Shown here in pieces: positions 20,501 through 32,100 of a stretch of 64,000 bases of DNA. Made by a program: the position numbers and the translations under genes. Every line of letters starts with the position of its first letter. The stretch's first letter is position 1. This DNA comes from Bombus terrestris (Eukaryota > Arthropoda > Insecta > Hymenoptera > Apidae), in the NCBI RefSeq assembly GCF_910591885.1, contig NC_063274.1, positions 12,360,164 to 12,424,163 of the forward strand, read 5' to 3'. Under the pieces are notes generated by a model, which saw only the letters and a program-made list of their open reading frames with translations, did no database searches and was not told where the DNA came from.

Positions 20501-21660
20501 GTGTGGATAATTTATCAGACGGCCCTTTCAAACCGCCCGTTCATCTCACCTTCTCCGTTTCAAATTCGCGTTTCGTCGCGCTGCCAATTATATCGCCGTT
20601 GCTCTTTTAATATTCTACGTAGATGGATGTATATACGCTCGTATCCTATGTACGTAGACATACATACGTTTCAATGTGGAATTAATTACAATACCTGTAT
20701 TCATATATGGTTGCCAATGCCCCCGTCAATTATTTCAAGGTACCATTTTTACCATTCGTCAACAAAAGACATAGAAAGGGTATTTGTGGCACCGGTTCGG
20801 ACGGTGATTTCTTATTGGCTGCCACGACGTACCTCATCCCCCGAATCTAGAACCTCTTGACAGTGGAAACTTACGAGCTTCCATTTAACTCTGGAACCGC
20901 GAATCCTCCTTGTATTTCATCGTCACGCCGCGAATTCTGTTTCAATTTTCGAGGCTCGCCTCGGCTTCTGCCTTCCGCTGCCAACGTTGCACTCTCTTGT
21001 CCCCATCTCCAAACTCCTACCCGCTCTATCGTCGTGAGAATGCTAACACGAAAATTCTAACCTAGGAATGCTAACTCAACAAACTATTCGCCATCTCAAC
21101 CATCGAGAAGGAAGTAAATCGCGAATAGATCGAACGACGAAAAATCTCCTTTCGCTCTCGCGTTGGATTTTTGCGAGAAATCGCTTCACGCCCTGTCTCT
21201 CTCTCTCTTTCTCTTTTTCGCCGATGGGATACGATCGGACGACACGGACCAGGAGACGACAGGCAACGAGACAGGATACGAGGGTAATCAGGGGGCGTGG
21301 AAGAGAGACAATCCATCAGCAAGAGCCGCCGCGTGGCTGTTACCCACTGCCATCGGTGTCGTCTGCCATTGGCAGACTTTCACCCCCTGGCGAGTACGCT
21401 AACTTCAGCGGTGGTGTCGAGTGAGACAGAGACTCGATGATACGAGCGAAAGTTCCACGATGCGCTGCAACCGCGGTTTTTTTCTATTTTTTCCTGTTCT
21501 TTTTTTTTTTTTTTTCTTTCTTTTGCAACAACTGCCACGGCAATGGCGGCAGTCAGATGCAGATGCAGATCATCCGGCCGATGCGAACGGCCGACAACTG
21601 TTCTCCATGGCGCGCTGACAGTTCGTCTGTTCGGCACGTGTTCGAACGAGTTGGAAATTA
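20501..21660. other. CpG-rich island, several overlapping frames
   Basis: CpG-rich with plus frames of 119 (20501-20860) and 118 codons (21068-21424) and minus frames across the same DNA. A CT-rich block is at 21194-21222 and a T16 run at 21500-21515. On the minus strand CGGAGAAG|GTGAGATG (about 20545-20560) is a donor-like site without a partner. No recognised protein. Candidate regulatory DNA. Confidence 0.35.
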
Positions 21661-23690
21661 GTAGGCGGCGGCTGAAGGATTTAGGAGAAAGTTGAACGTC
21701 GTTTCGGAGTTTTTGGTGCTTCGAATCTCCTGCTCGGCGAGATTAAATCGTGCTACAGACAGTTTTGGGGATTCTAAATTGAAACCATGTCAGCGGTGAT
21801 GTAGTCACGTGGGAATGAAGATAAGCATTCTTGAATTTAGGTTTCTTTATTCTTTCATTTTTTCGTATTAAACATTCTTTATATATTTTTTTTTTTTCAT
21901 GAATAGAAATGTAAAAGTATTAAGAGAATATAAGATTCTTTTCGTGTATAGTTCGGCAAACTTATGTTCTAGGAAAGAAAGTCTGTCATACTTTATACAT
22001 CAGATACTCTAAATTCGAAGCGAAAATTTTGTCGATTGTTGACTTTCGATTACAAATTTCCATCTTGTCTACCCTCTTTTACGAATCGCATTCAAATACT
22101 TTACAAAATGATACCTAAAATAGAATAAAGAAATATAACATAGAGATAAATCAACAGTATCTTTATTTCCAAACGTGAAACCAAATCTACAAGAAAAGTA
22201 GCTAAGGACAGATTATTTCTTGTATATTCTAAAGCATCAAAAAGCTTTGTCACGAAAGCAAACGAACGAATTACACAAATGTTCTGGCATAATTTCTCAA
22301 CAACTCGAATTAATTAACATGACCAAGAGTCGGAATGGAATCATATCACTAGCAAAGGTATTTCAAACGTCACTGTACATAGCGTCCTCGGTTTCTGAAA
22401 AACGGCAGCAAAGAACGGCGGCAGAGTGACGCGAGACGATAGAGGTGTCGTAATGTAAACCGCAGGGTTAATTATCCACCAGTAGAGCTGTGACTGACGT
22501 ATGTGGCAACAGCGGGAACGACCTGCTTCAATATTGCTGTGTTGACATAGAAAACAGCCACGTGAAGTCAGCCAGCCAGGTATGTCCGCGTTTAAAACAG
22601 TTAGCGGTATCGATTCGGCCTGTAAACGAGAACAAGAAGAAAAAGGCGTCTGACGTTTCACTGCGATAAAAATATGCGAGAATGTGACGAATAACCGTGG
22701 TCACGTTTTCGTGACTCTGCGAATAGAGTGTTTTCAAAATGTGAGATAATTGAGAAAGTGATACAATGATAAGAATAATTTTTGTTTAATAGTCAAATGA
22801 TTGATTTCATAATTCTGTGATGTAATTTGTTTGTCATATATTCTGTGATATAGTAAAGTTCTAAACTCGGTTTAGGTTCTATTTCTTTATAGATGTTCAT
22901 GATAGCGTGAATTTCACACAGGCATTTGTTATCTCTTTATTAGTAAAAGCTCAAGCTCGATCTATAGTGGCACGTATATGTTCATTAGATAAAATTGTTC
23001 CTTTTATCGTACCTTGTCACTTCTGCTTGATTGATCTGTGGTTCTAAAACATGCTGTATTGTTATTGCATTTACGAGACGAATGGTCTAGGGTATTATCT
23101 GTTTAATGCGTCATGGCCCTGGAACATCACCCTAATGGGCTTGCAAACGAGAATAATCCTGTTTCACGCGTGAAGGGTTGTAGTAATGACGATAGCTATT
23201 CTTTGCCGCATTTGTCTTTTTCTTGCCCACGTTTTGCCCCTCGTTCACGATCGTTGGAAATACACTGTGTAAAACTCAAGGTCATCGGACTAGATATTAC
23301 AGCATCGACTATTTTCTCTTTCTTCTTTTTTAAAACCTTTAATTAAGCACATGCGTTAATTACCTAAAACTCGTTCCTTACTAACCCTTATCTCTCTGTC
23401 AAAATCGAATCTGTTCAACTCTGCGAATTCTCAACAATTCAGCAATAAGTCCCACGACACACGACAAAGATTCATCTTACTAATTCTCTGAAATTATTAC
23501 TCTACGTTGTTAACCATCTCTACTCTATCGCTGGCTAAATTCTTTGCGTCTTTCGATTTGAGAATATATTCGACACGAAAAAAATACCAGGAAACTTGAA
23601 AAGAGCGGGTTTGCGTGGAAATTAATAATTCAAGGTCGACTTTCGCGGATAGAACGCGCTCGTAGACAAGAAGCGAAAACAGGGACAAAG
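21661..23690. other. AT-rich stretch with a moderate GC patch
   Basis: No gene supported. A T-rich run ATATTTTTTTTTTTTTCATG lies near 21882-21901. A richer patch at 22380-22720 has a 106-codon minus frame and a CCACGTGAAG E-box, without further signature. Confidence 0.45.
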
Positions 23691-24330
23691 ACGCGGGCTC
23701 GAGAGCGAGAGTAACAAGATAAGAACAAAGATGGATGAATGAAGGGAGAAAGGTAGCCTAGTCACCGAGGAGACCTCTATGCATAAGCCAAGCTTTAAGG
23801 ATGAGAGATACGTGTCTAACGAGGTACGGGGTAAGGAGTTGGTGCCGCGAGAAGAGGGATGACGGAGAGGGGTGAGACGCGAGGAAAATTATTAATCACG
23901 GCTGGGATTTCATAAAGCTCCGTTTAAGCTGTGCACAGTGCATCGTTTATTACCAGGTTCTCCGTGGAGGCTTTACGCAACCAGGAAATACACTGGTACT
24001 GGCTGCTTCTAACGGGCCCTCCCGTATATTACGTATCAAGGCGGAGCCGGTTGATCTTGCCCGCTAGAATAACTTGCTCGGCCTCCTTTGCGAAAATTGA
24101 ACGTCGCCGCCCCCGCGGTTCGAATTACGACCGACGACGTCGTCCGTGGTCCGTGGACTTTGAGTAAACTCGAGGACGCGGTTTGTTTAGACAGACGGCA
24201 ACCCGCCAAATTATATCGGGGGACCAGATTTCCTGATCCCCCGCTTCCGGTAATATTCAAGTTTCTGGAAACTCGTCGACTGTCGTCCCGTCATATCTAA
24301 ATTTCATCTTGAGTCTTATTAAGTTTCTTG
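23691..24330. other. CpG-rich island
   Basis: GA-rich at 23690-23890, then CpG-dense at 24000-24290 (CGACGACGTCGTCCG around 24132). Overlapping frames of 70-78 codons are on both strands. It lies about 400 bp upstream of the candidate recursive splice site. No gene recognised. Confidence 0.4.
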
Positions 24331-24701
24331 TCTCTTTTGTGAGGCAGGTTCTTTTATTTGTATGTTATTCCTTTTTATGGGATCATGTCACCGTGTCCTT
24401 TCTTTATGCGAGCTAGGCAAGTTTAAGGTTCGTGCAGTACATTCCTCTGTTTCTTTCGACGATTTGTGTCACTCGAGCGCGCTGAAAGGCAGTGTCGGGT
24501 TTCCCTGTTATTACTAGGGTTGGGTTCAACCCTTTGCTCTCTCTTTTCTTCAAGGATCCCTTTAGAAAGTACGCAGATGTTTGCGTATGCAGATATTTAT
24601 TACATGGTACAGTTGTACTGTTTTCTTTTATTTATTTACCTGTTGATGTTTCTACACCTGTTCCGTAGTTGTAACAGTTACTCATATTGATTATTGTAAC
24701 T
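24331..24701. other. T-rich stretch upstream of the splice motif
   Basis: Contains a 74-codon plus frame (24466-24690) ending in a hydrophobic, Tyr/Leu/Phe-rich stretch. AT-rich intronic-type DNA; not convincing as a protein. Confidence 0.4.
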
Positions 24702-24785
24702 CTGATAATGACCAGATAATTTCCTTTTGTTTCAGGTAAGTGCTACTTGCAGAATATGGTTCCTTTCTGACAACGATGTAAGTGA
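24702..24785 (+). promoter_or_regulatory. Candidate recursive splice site (ratchet point) with possible 42-nt RS-exon
   Basis: TTCCTTTTGTTTCAG (24721-24735) is a strong 3' splice site with a clean pyrimidine tract and is followed with no gap by GTAAGTGCT (24736 on), a strong 5' splice site. CTGATAAT-type sequence at 24703-24710 lies at a suitable distance for a branch point. Zero-length-exon sites of this form divide very long introns in Drosophila (for example in Ubx and kuzbanian). A second donor GAT|GTAAGTGAT begins at 24778. The segment between, 24736-24777, is 42 nt, a multiple of three, and open in one frame (VSATCRIWFLSDND), so an optional micro-exon is possible. By scanning, no other place in the window joins a good acceptor to GTAAGT. 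It implies that the window is intronic to a plus-strand gene. Usage is unproven. Confidence 0.55.
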
Positions 24786-25289
24786 TACTTTTGAGATATA
24801 CATATTGCTGAACCGATATAGATTTCTGAAAATACATTAGAAACTGCATTTACGAACTATACGAACAGCCAGCACGTTATTCATTATCTCTAAGAACGTT
24901 TTCATTATAATATGATTATCGCGTGAAAAGTCGGTATTTCGCAAGTAAATTTAATTTCAACGATATAAATGTTAATGATACTTAATGAAATAATTATTAC
25001 ACTTTCATAAACCCAATCTAAACAGGGCGCAAAAGTAACATTTATATCTTTAATTGCGAACAAGCTCAGGGTAATTAACCGTCAGATTAAAAAATTAATT
25101 TTCAATTTTATGTAACAGCAATAACTTTACATTTCGTCACACGAATCATATCGCGCCTAGCTTTAACATTCCGCAAACCATCAGAACAAATTTCCAACTT
25201 AAAGAACCTACATTTTTAACATTCGTTTAACGTTGAATACTTTCGCATATCACGAAACTTTCTGTGACATGCTTCCACCAATTTCGTCA
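24786..25289. other. AT-rich noncoding stretch
   Basis: Nothing definable. AT-rich intronic-type DNA following the splice motif. Confidence 0.45.
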
Positions 25290-25640
25290 ATCGATGACGA
25301 TGCATCGTAACCTCTGCTTCATCGAGAACCAGTCGAGAGCGCTCTTCTGGTAACGGAAGCGCGCACGTGCGTTGTGCGAGCGCGTGCACGTGACACGCGA
25401 GGGACGGGATCAAGGAGGGTGGTTTTCCCTGTAAACTAAGTAGTACAGTCAGAGCGAGGTATCGAATGAGGGGTCAGCTCAAGGCGTACTAGGAAGGGAT
25501 TATCCCAGTCGGTATTCGGTAATTGCTGCTAGCAATTTACTCCGGCAAATCCCTATTAACCGAGCCGACGAACCTGTCGGATGTATTCCTTCACGCAACG
25601 ATAGCCGTGTGTGCGTACTCGTGTAGTCGTGCGTGTGTCA
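25290..25640. other. CpG-rich island with paired E-boxes
   Basis: Dense CpG at 25330-25400 and 25570-25640. Two CACGTG boxes at 25364-25369 and 25387-25392. A minus frame of 65 codons (25216-25413) is unrecognised. Confidence 0.4.
25364..25392. promoter_or_regulatory. Two CACGTG E-boxes 23 bp apart
   Basis: CACGTG at 25364-25369 and 25387-25392, start to start 23 bp (about two helical turns), inside a CpG-rich block. CACGTG is bound by bHLH factors (Myc/Max, CLOCK/CYCLE types). The hexamer is common elsewhere in this window, so the pairing rather than the site is the noteworthy part. Confidence 0.35.
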
Positions 25641-27043
25641 CGAACACTTTCCATGACTGAACGATGAATCTAATCGAACGAATGCTGAACGCGACAGGTG
25701 AAACGCGAAGTCTACTTTGATTTTTATTCATAAGCGACGACAAATTTGACAATGCCACGTGTGAAAGCGCGTGCGTCTGGAAGAAGACGGTAATTGTTAA
25801 TGACGATTGCGAAAGGTTCTTAATGTGATATGTCATGTTCTTGGTATGATGTTTAATATATCGTACATTGCTTGTGAAGATTTGAATTATCGCGGAATAC
25901 CATTGCTGATTTTAGTCAATCACAGATGTATTTAATCTTGATATATACCAGTAATTGATATCATATCGTTTTTGTAATATAAAAAATCTTGTAACAGTAC
26001 CGTGAATTAATCGAAAATCAAATAAGTAAACGGTGTTTTTGAGAAGTACACGAATGAAATATATTCACACTTGAATAAAATGGGATTAATTTGTATGATA
26101 GAGAAATCAATCTGTAACGGATATATAATTCTAAACATCATGTACTCTTAATGAAACAAAGCTCTGTTGCATTTTATGTCCATATTTCTTCACGTAGAGA
26201 TACGATCTATTTTGTGAAATATAGTTTAATAACAATAACTCACTGAAACTATATTAACGTGTATAAACATATAAATCAAACAATCTCTCAGAAAGGTTTT
26301 GAACAACCTTTCATCTTAGTATAAGCGAAAAATACACTCTTGAAACTCCATTTTTTAAGACTTAAAAAATCCTCTTACAGCACCATATACCAGCGATCTC
26401 ATCTTGTAGGCATTAAGCTCGCCATAAGACGCTACGTTGGTGAAGAAACCGACTCCAAACAATCGATGCTAGAATAGATCTCGTACGAGAGGAAGGTTAA
26501 TACGACATGTAACGTGACGTTGAGTCGAAATCGAGCAACTCCCCGTACTATCGTGAGCTTGTGAAGCAACTGTTCCTTCGAGACATAGCGCAGATATCGC
26601 GGCAACGTAGGTCGGATTAGGATCTATCCTTTAGCCTGCCATTCCTTTCTCGAGTAACTTGACGGTGCTTCACGAGGAAGGTCCAAAACGTGGAACGACA
26701 GTGTGGCAGTGGTTGACTGGGAATAGGATAGAGGGAAAAGGAGGAGCCGATTTCTCTGCATCTGGGGAAATGTGCCGAGATTACGGATCCAATTCCAATA
26801 AAGTTTAGCACGTGAGCCGACTGACAGCGGGCCAATTATTATTTAACCGAACTGGTTCCGCTCTTGAGCTTCCAGTTGAACCTGCTCAAGGAGAGAAAAA
26901 AAGACACTTCAGATATTCACGAAAATCTTCTGCAACGTGCCCCGAAAGAAACTGTTTCCGATCGGCTGTAGGATGGTGGAAAAATGGTAACGATTTATAT
27001 CAGTCTTTGGAATTTCTCTCTTTCGTTGCTGCACGTGTACATG
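25641..27043. other. AT-rich stretch with a small CpG patch
   Basis: No gene. AT-rich at 25820-26380. CpG-containing at 26390-26620 and 26640-26960, where 72- and 91-codon frames are open on opposite strands (26617-26835 minus, 26812-27087 plus), unrecognised. Confidence 0.45.
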
Positions 27044-27490
27044 CAGTTACTCACGAAAGAATTCGAACATTTATAGAAACTTTATGAATGTATTATGTGT
27101 ATTATATGAAACATTTTACAACTTCAGTAGTATTATATTGAGATTCGACTATCGTGATTACGTTGCTAAGGTCTGAAATATTTAGAATATACATAGAAGC
27201 TACAAGATATTTAGCCAGGTATATACTTCGTGGAGATCATAATAATATTCAAACAGTCAATAATTCATTATATTAATAAGCCTCAATATTCAGTGGAATT
27301 ACATTTAACACTTATTATACGCTTCAAATGGTCATTCATAATTTACACTAATTATCTTTTTTTAATTTATGTTTTCATAATATATCAATATATTAATTAT
27401 ACCTCAAAATGTATCATATGATGTAAGACACATAAATATGTACACGAAAATTTCCTACAGCGAGTGTCCAAATACTTTCTTGAGCCACTG
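27044..27490. mobile_element. Tc1/mariner-like non-autonomous element (family A, copy 2)
   Basis: 447-bp element. The left end CAGTTACTCACGAAAGAATT continues CGAACA. The right end in reverse complement is CAGTGGCTCAAGAAAGTATT followed by TGGACACTCGCTGTAGG. These are degenerate terminal inverted repeats starting CAGT, as in Tc1/mariner elements. The interior matches 62937-63393 in the same order: GTATTATG, TAT(A/A)(C/T)GAAACATTTT, CAAGATATTTA, then TATTAATAAGCCT(C/T)AATATT. No transposase; the small AT-rich frame at 27230-27421 is internal and not a gene. Flanking dinucleotides are TG/CA, so the expected TA duplication is no longer visible. Confidence 0.75.
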
Positions 27491-28540
27491 CACTTCGAGA
27501 TGGAATGTGGACGTTGACGAGATTACAGGCGCAATTTAATTTATCGTGGAGCCTAAGTGCAATCTTAAAGAACGCTCCTTATTGTCGCGTAATTGCTGAA
27601 GTTATTATTTCGAGCAGTAATTAAGCAACGCTGGTGTATCAAAGGAAGGCTTTTTTGATCCTTTATCCGATAGTAACATCAAACGATTCCGTCTCCCGTT
27701 TGATCCTTCTTCGTTAATAGCAATAAGAAGCACGCGGCTGCGTTCCCGCTTCTCTCTATCGAACTATGATTCTTTTCCTTCAGCTTTTAAACATAACCGT
27801 TTGTTCAGGCTGTAACGACATTTCTTTTGTCGAATGCTTGTCGGGTTTTCCTTATAATTGAAAAAGGTGACGTTCCATAGATCGCATTGCTGTCATTCTT
27901 CTGTGCCGACCTATCCTTATGTACGCTATTCCTATAGTAGTTTACACTTTACATATTCCCTGGAAAGACCGTTCCTTAGTTTTTCAAGCTGTTCGTATTC
28001 GCGTCTAAAAAGTTTTCTAATTATGATACTTTAAACTGATCTCATCTACACGACGCCACGTAGCTCCATAAATTCGACAAAATTGCTTAACATAGGTTGT
28101 ATGCTACTTACATCGCTAGCCACGTGAATTATATATATTTTGTGGTAGGAGACGTAATATATTGAAATATACTACACTATAACATTCAATATTTTATAAA
28201 ATGTTGACCTGCGCGCCTTCCTCTAGTAAATATTATTTAAACCATTCATATTCTTGAACATTTCTTATTACATGAAATATGATTTTTTTAATCATTCTAA
28301 ATAATTTAATAAGATACGTTGGATGACTTGTTGATGCCACTGTTAACAGTGTTCTGTGAAGACAGTCATATTACGTTACTATTATTACGAAACATGATTA
28401 TTACTATGACTACTACTAAACATGACAACTACTGAATCTTAAGCTACGATTATAGTGAAACCGTGTTCCGATGAATTGTAGAATTTTCCGCAGTACGTAC
28501 AATGTACTAATCGAATCTTTTCAAAATTCAACAGACCGCT
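27491..28540. other. Mixed noncoding stretch
   Basis: No open frame of note. Moderately AT-rich. A perfect 14-bp palindrome CACTGTTAACAGTG lies at 28338-28351. Frequent CTATT/ATCG phrases but no structure that I can name. Confidence 0.45.
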
Positions 28541-29275
28541 TCTCTTTCAATTCGATTCACATCGATTATATACACCGGGTACCTACCAATATTGTTCATC
28601 GGCCCGTGCCAATAATCGGCAACGTCCAATTAATATTAATTATTTGAGAGTTCTTTCACGGAGCGCGAATTTTTCGGATTAAACAGATCGGGAAACAACG
28701 AGAGCACCTGGCAGCGCGAAATAGGGGACAAGGAGAGAGTTCATTCGAAACGGCGACATCATTGATCCCCTGTTCCGCTTTCTGGTTCGATGCTTAGCGG
28801 CATTAATCAATACACAACGGCAGCCAGTCGGTTGCAATTTAGAGTGAGCGCAATTGTCACTGGTCGCCCATCGCCGTTTCATCCATTCATTAGGCATTTT
28901 CTATCGCGTAGACGTTTTTCCGTTACGTCGACGTTGTTTTCGTCTGCGTTCCAACACTCCCGCCACGGTGTAGCCACGTTAATTGGCTTGCGGTGTCGGG
29001 CAACGCTCTCGTAATTAATTACCCTGGTGTCGGCTATACACCGTGATGACATTATGCGACGACATGTACGCGAAGATGGCAAAAGATTATCGGTAAAACC
29101 GGGTGTGTCATGGTTCCCGGGTTACGCGTACGTGGAATCGCCCCGCTATCTAATGTCTCGTAACAAGATCGGCATAGGAACAAGATCCTTGCAACGAGAG
29201 GTAGTCGAGTTCTTCGCCCTCGTTTACGCTCACCGGTGAGTTCTCTCACTCTAATTGTTGTCGATCAGTGCTCGA
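28541..29275. other. CpG-rich island with homeodomain-type TAATTA sites
   Basis: CpG-rich with overlapping frames on both strands (28679-28897 minus, 28790-29014 plus, 28879-29249 minus, 29027-29239 plus). Contains TTAATATTAATTA near 28631-28643 and GTAATTAATTACC near 29011-29023, typical of homeodomain binding. The mixture of sharp GC-rich blocks and TAATTA cores looks like a developmental enhancer rather than an exon. No protein recognised. Confidence 0.4.
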
Positions 29276-30476
29276 TGCATGCTAAATTATATAGCTACAA
29301 ACAGCGAGTGTCTGTTAAATTCATTCGACAGAGCTCCGTTCGAAATTGCTCGTCGAGGTCTATTGTTGCTTTAGGACTAATACCGATTGATGCAATTCCC
29401 AATTGATTCATTGGGATCTGTAGCTCCGGGTCATATCCGATTCGATGAATTTCTAATTTATTGAAGGAAGGTTCTTGGTTCGTGATAATATACGAAATAT
29501 CTTTTAAAGATTTTCCTGAGCATATAAATAGTTAATTAAGAAAAGGAATCATGTTTTAATATCGATGGTTATGTTTATGCAGAATATCATTTTTGAATGA
29601 TGATATCGTGCCTCCTCGTGTGCATATCGCCTCAAGATACTTATTTTTAGATAACGTTATGAAAAACAATTATTGTACATTCTAGCATTTAAATAAATTA
29701 GTCACTTTCTTCAAACAATAGCTTGCTTAATAAACGAAGATAATTTTCGATTTAAAACCAAAGACCGTGAACAGCTAATAGTATAATTTCTCTATTTCTC
29801 AATTTACCTTGGAAGATTGGTTTATTTCTTCAGAGTCATAAATTTAATATGTCCCTAAAAAAAGGAAAAACATTTTCCAGCCATGCGTATGTACAATTGA
29901 TGCCCGTAAATATTTCGATGCCTCTTTGTTCCGGACCCCGTTTCGCGTGCAAATATACCGCTCGAAGGCTTGCGCCACTACTATGGAAATTTATGTAAAT
30001 TCAAAGCGAAATTCAATGAGTAATTTTTCACTTCGAAACGAATTAACGTTCCGAACCGAGAAAACACTCCCCTGGCATGGCGTAAGAGCGCAACAAACAC
30101 ACGTAATCAATTAACACAGGTAGACCATCGACTAATCGTATCTTAATTGCAAGCACAAATTCAGTTGAAATGCTGTTTTTTCAGTGTTAATTATTTTTAT
30201 ACTAATTAAATTAAATAATACCTACTATTTGTATCATTACACGGTTTTCACACGCCAGCTCAATTTCAAGAACTTGATGCTTCGTAACGCTATGCAGCCA
30301 ACTTCCGGTATGATGAAAACGTTTATGGTTAGTTTAGGTTCAATGCAGCCAAGCGACGCGACGCTACCGTATGTCATATAGTAATCTGAAACTGTAAAAA
30401 CTCAGACTAAGTTCGAATTTTCAATCTCGTAGGAAATTCGAAAAGTTTTCTGATTTTTAATCCGAGGAAGTATCCT
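29276..30476. other. AT-rich noncoding stretch
   Basis: No gene. Frames of 62-65 codons at 29926-30114 and 30184-30381 are unremarkable. Confidence 0.45.
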
Positions 30477-30711
30477 TTCGCCCAAAAGTATTAGAACGGT
30501 TTCTATGTTTGCTTTAAAATGAGAAAAATTTAAATAACTATTAAAAAATCATTGGATTTGATACTGTATACAGTGAATAATATACATATAAAATACTGAT
30601 ATATCAATCGCATGATGTCTAGTAAAAAAATATATGCAATTTGAAATTTATAACGTGTCAAGCATTGAAAGTTTATTAAAAATGAAAGGTATCCTAAAGG
30701 TGTATGTACTT
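30477..30711. repeat. Old Tc1-like fragment (copy 2 of a possible pair)
   Basis: Starts TTCGCCCAAAAGTATTAGAA, which resembles a Tc1/mariner terminal repeat (the CAAAAGTATT...GAAC style). The interior shares blocks with 1465-1707 (TGATATAT, TGCAATTTGAAATTTA, TTTATTAAAAAT, GGTGTATGTAC). No opposite end could be found, so it is a fragment or a chance AT-rich match. Confidence 0.35.
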
Positions 30712-31000
30712 CTATATAATTGGTTCATAACTTAGCCCTTTAACTTGTAATCTCGCTGCATCTGTCTCGCGTTAACGCTTCGTAGTATTATTAGAAACAT
30801 AAACCTACCAAATTGCACGATGTCATCACTACCAAATCACAACCCAACATCATATCGCTCATCTGCATCAGACCCGAACAAACATCGTCCTTGACAAACA
30901 TTATTTCACATATGAAATTCTTTTATCGTTTCAAACGCGATGCTTAACCTGAATTAACACACGACGTGTCACAAAAGCAAATGATTTTGATATTTCTGCT
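30712..31000. other. AT-rich noncoding stretch
   Basis: Nothing definable. Confidence 0.4.
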
Positions 31001-31300
31001 AATATCGCACCGTAACTCACGGTAATTCAATGGGCTCACGCGTTTGCTCGCATTTAATTTCTCATCTGTCGCGACGGCGCGGCGTGTCGTGATGCCAGCC
31101 ACTAGCTACGAAAATTTTACTGTAAAATATAAATGCGGCTGTTAATTCGTCCGCAGGTCCGCGCTTTTTCGGTCTGAATTTATTATTTAAGATCTGTCCC
31201 TACGCGTCCATGGCATTCCGGGGGAAACGATGGCTCGTTGGTTGTCGAGCATCGCTCGAACGGGCTTGCTGGAAGTAAAATACGAGCTTTGGGTCCTGTG
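31001..31300. other. CpG-rich block without open frame
   Basis: CpG-dense sequence (GTCGCGACGGCGCGGCGTG near 31068-31086), followed by AATATAAATGCGGCTG and TCCGCAGGTCCGCG. No frame of 60 codons crosses it, which makes a noncoding regulatory role more likely than an exon. Confidence 0.4.
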
Positions 31301-32100
31301 CATTGAATTACAGTAACTACAACAATAATTTTAAACCTGCGGAATTTTTTTTTATTTTTTATGTTGCAGTAATTTCAATCTGAAGAGGAAACGAAATTTA
31401 ATTTTACTGTTAATTTTATAGGGAGGTTGTTACATATTTTTAAACTATTCTCGAATTCCTCACCGTTTTTACGAGATTTTTAATTCGATCATTCGGGGAA
31501 AATTTTATTATGACTAAACGTATTCTAATATTCTGAAATAATTACATGTTTGAATTAATTAGCAATATTATTAGCAATAATTAATTAGTAGTAATATGAA
31601 AATTGTCGCGATAGTTTGAAAACAACCAAGACCAAGACTAAGTCTGGCGCTTTAAATCGTTGTTAAGGTTTGGAATTGTCGAGTGTAATTATTCTCGCTA
31701 TTAATATTATGCTATGGTAGTTGACACGACAACAAAATTAGCTATCATACAATATACTAATACACTGGCACCCAGTCCCATATACCATATTAAAAGAAGT
31801 GGGACGTTTTATGCTTTCGGGGAATTAAAATGTATTACCTATCTTAATTACCTAATAATATCAAAACATTTCAAGTACATTGTAAAATTATAAAACTTCA
31901 ACATTTAAAGTTCCTTTTAACTTGTCAATGCGACGATATTTTACAACATTATTTTTCCACGTCTTTTAGATTTCATATTACTATTTTTCACAAGGTCATA
32001 CAAATTTCTGTATTACACGTTTTCAAAGAAAAGTCACATAAAAGTATAAATAAAAAAATGTAATAAAATTTCATAAACTCGTTACAAGTAGAAAAAAGAA
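31301..32100. other. AT-rich noncoding stretch
   Basis: No gene. T-rich run GGAATTTTTTTTTATTTTTT near 31341-31360. Confidence 0.45.

Noticed and set aside
24105..24130. CGGTTCGAATTACG as a tRNA T-arm
   Set aside because: Does not fit the B-box end (needs TCC) and no cloverleaf upstream.
27200..27225. Junction TTAGCCAG|GTATAT as a ratchet point
   Set aside because: No pyrimidine tract; lies inside the family A element.
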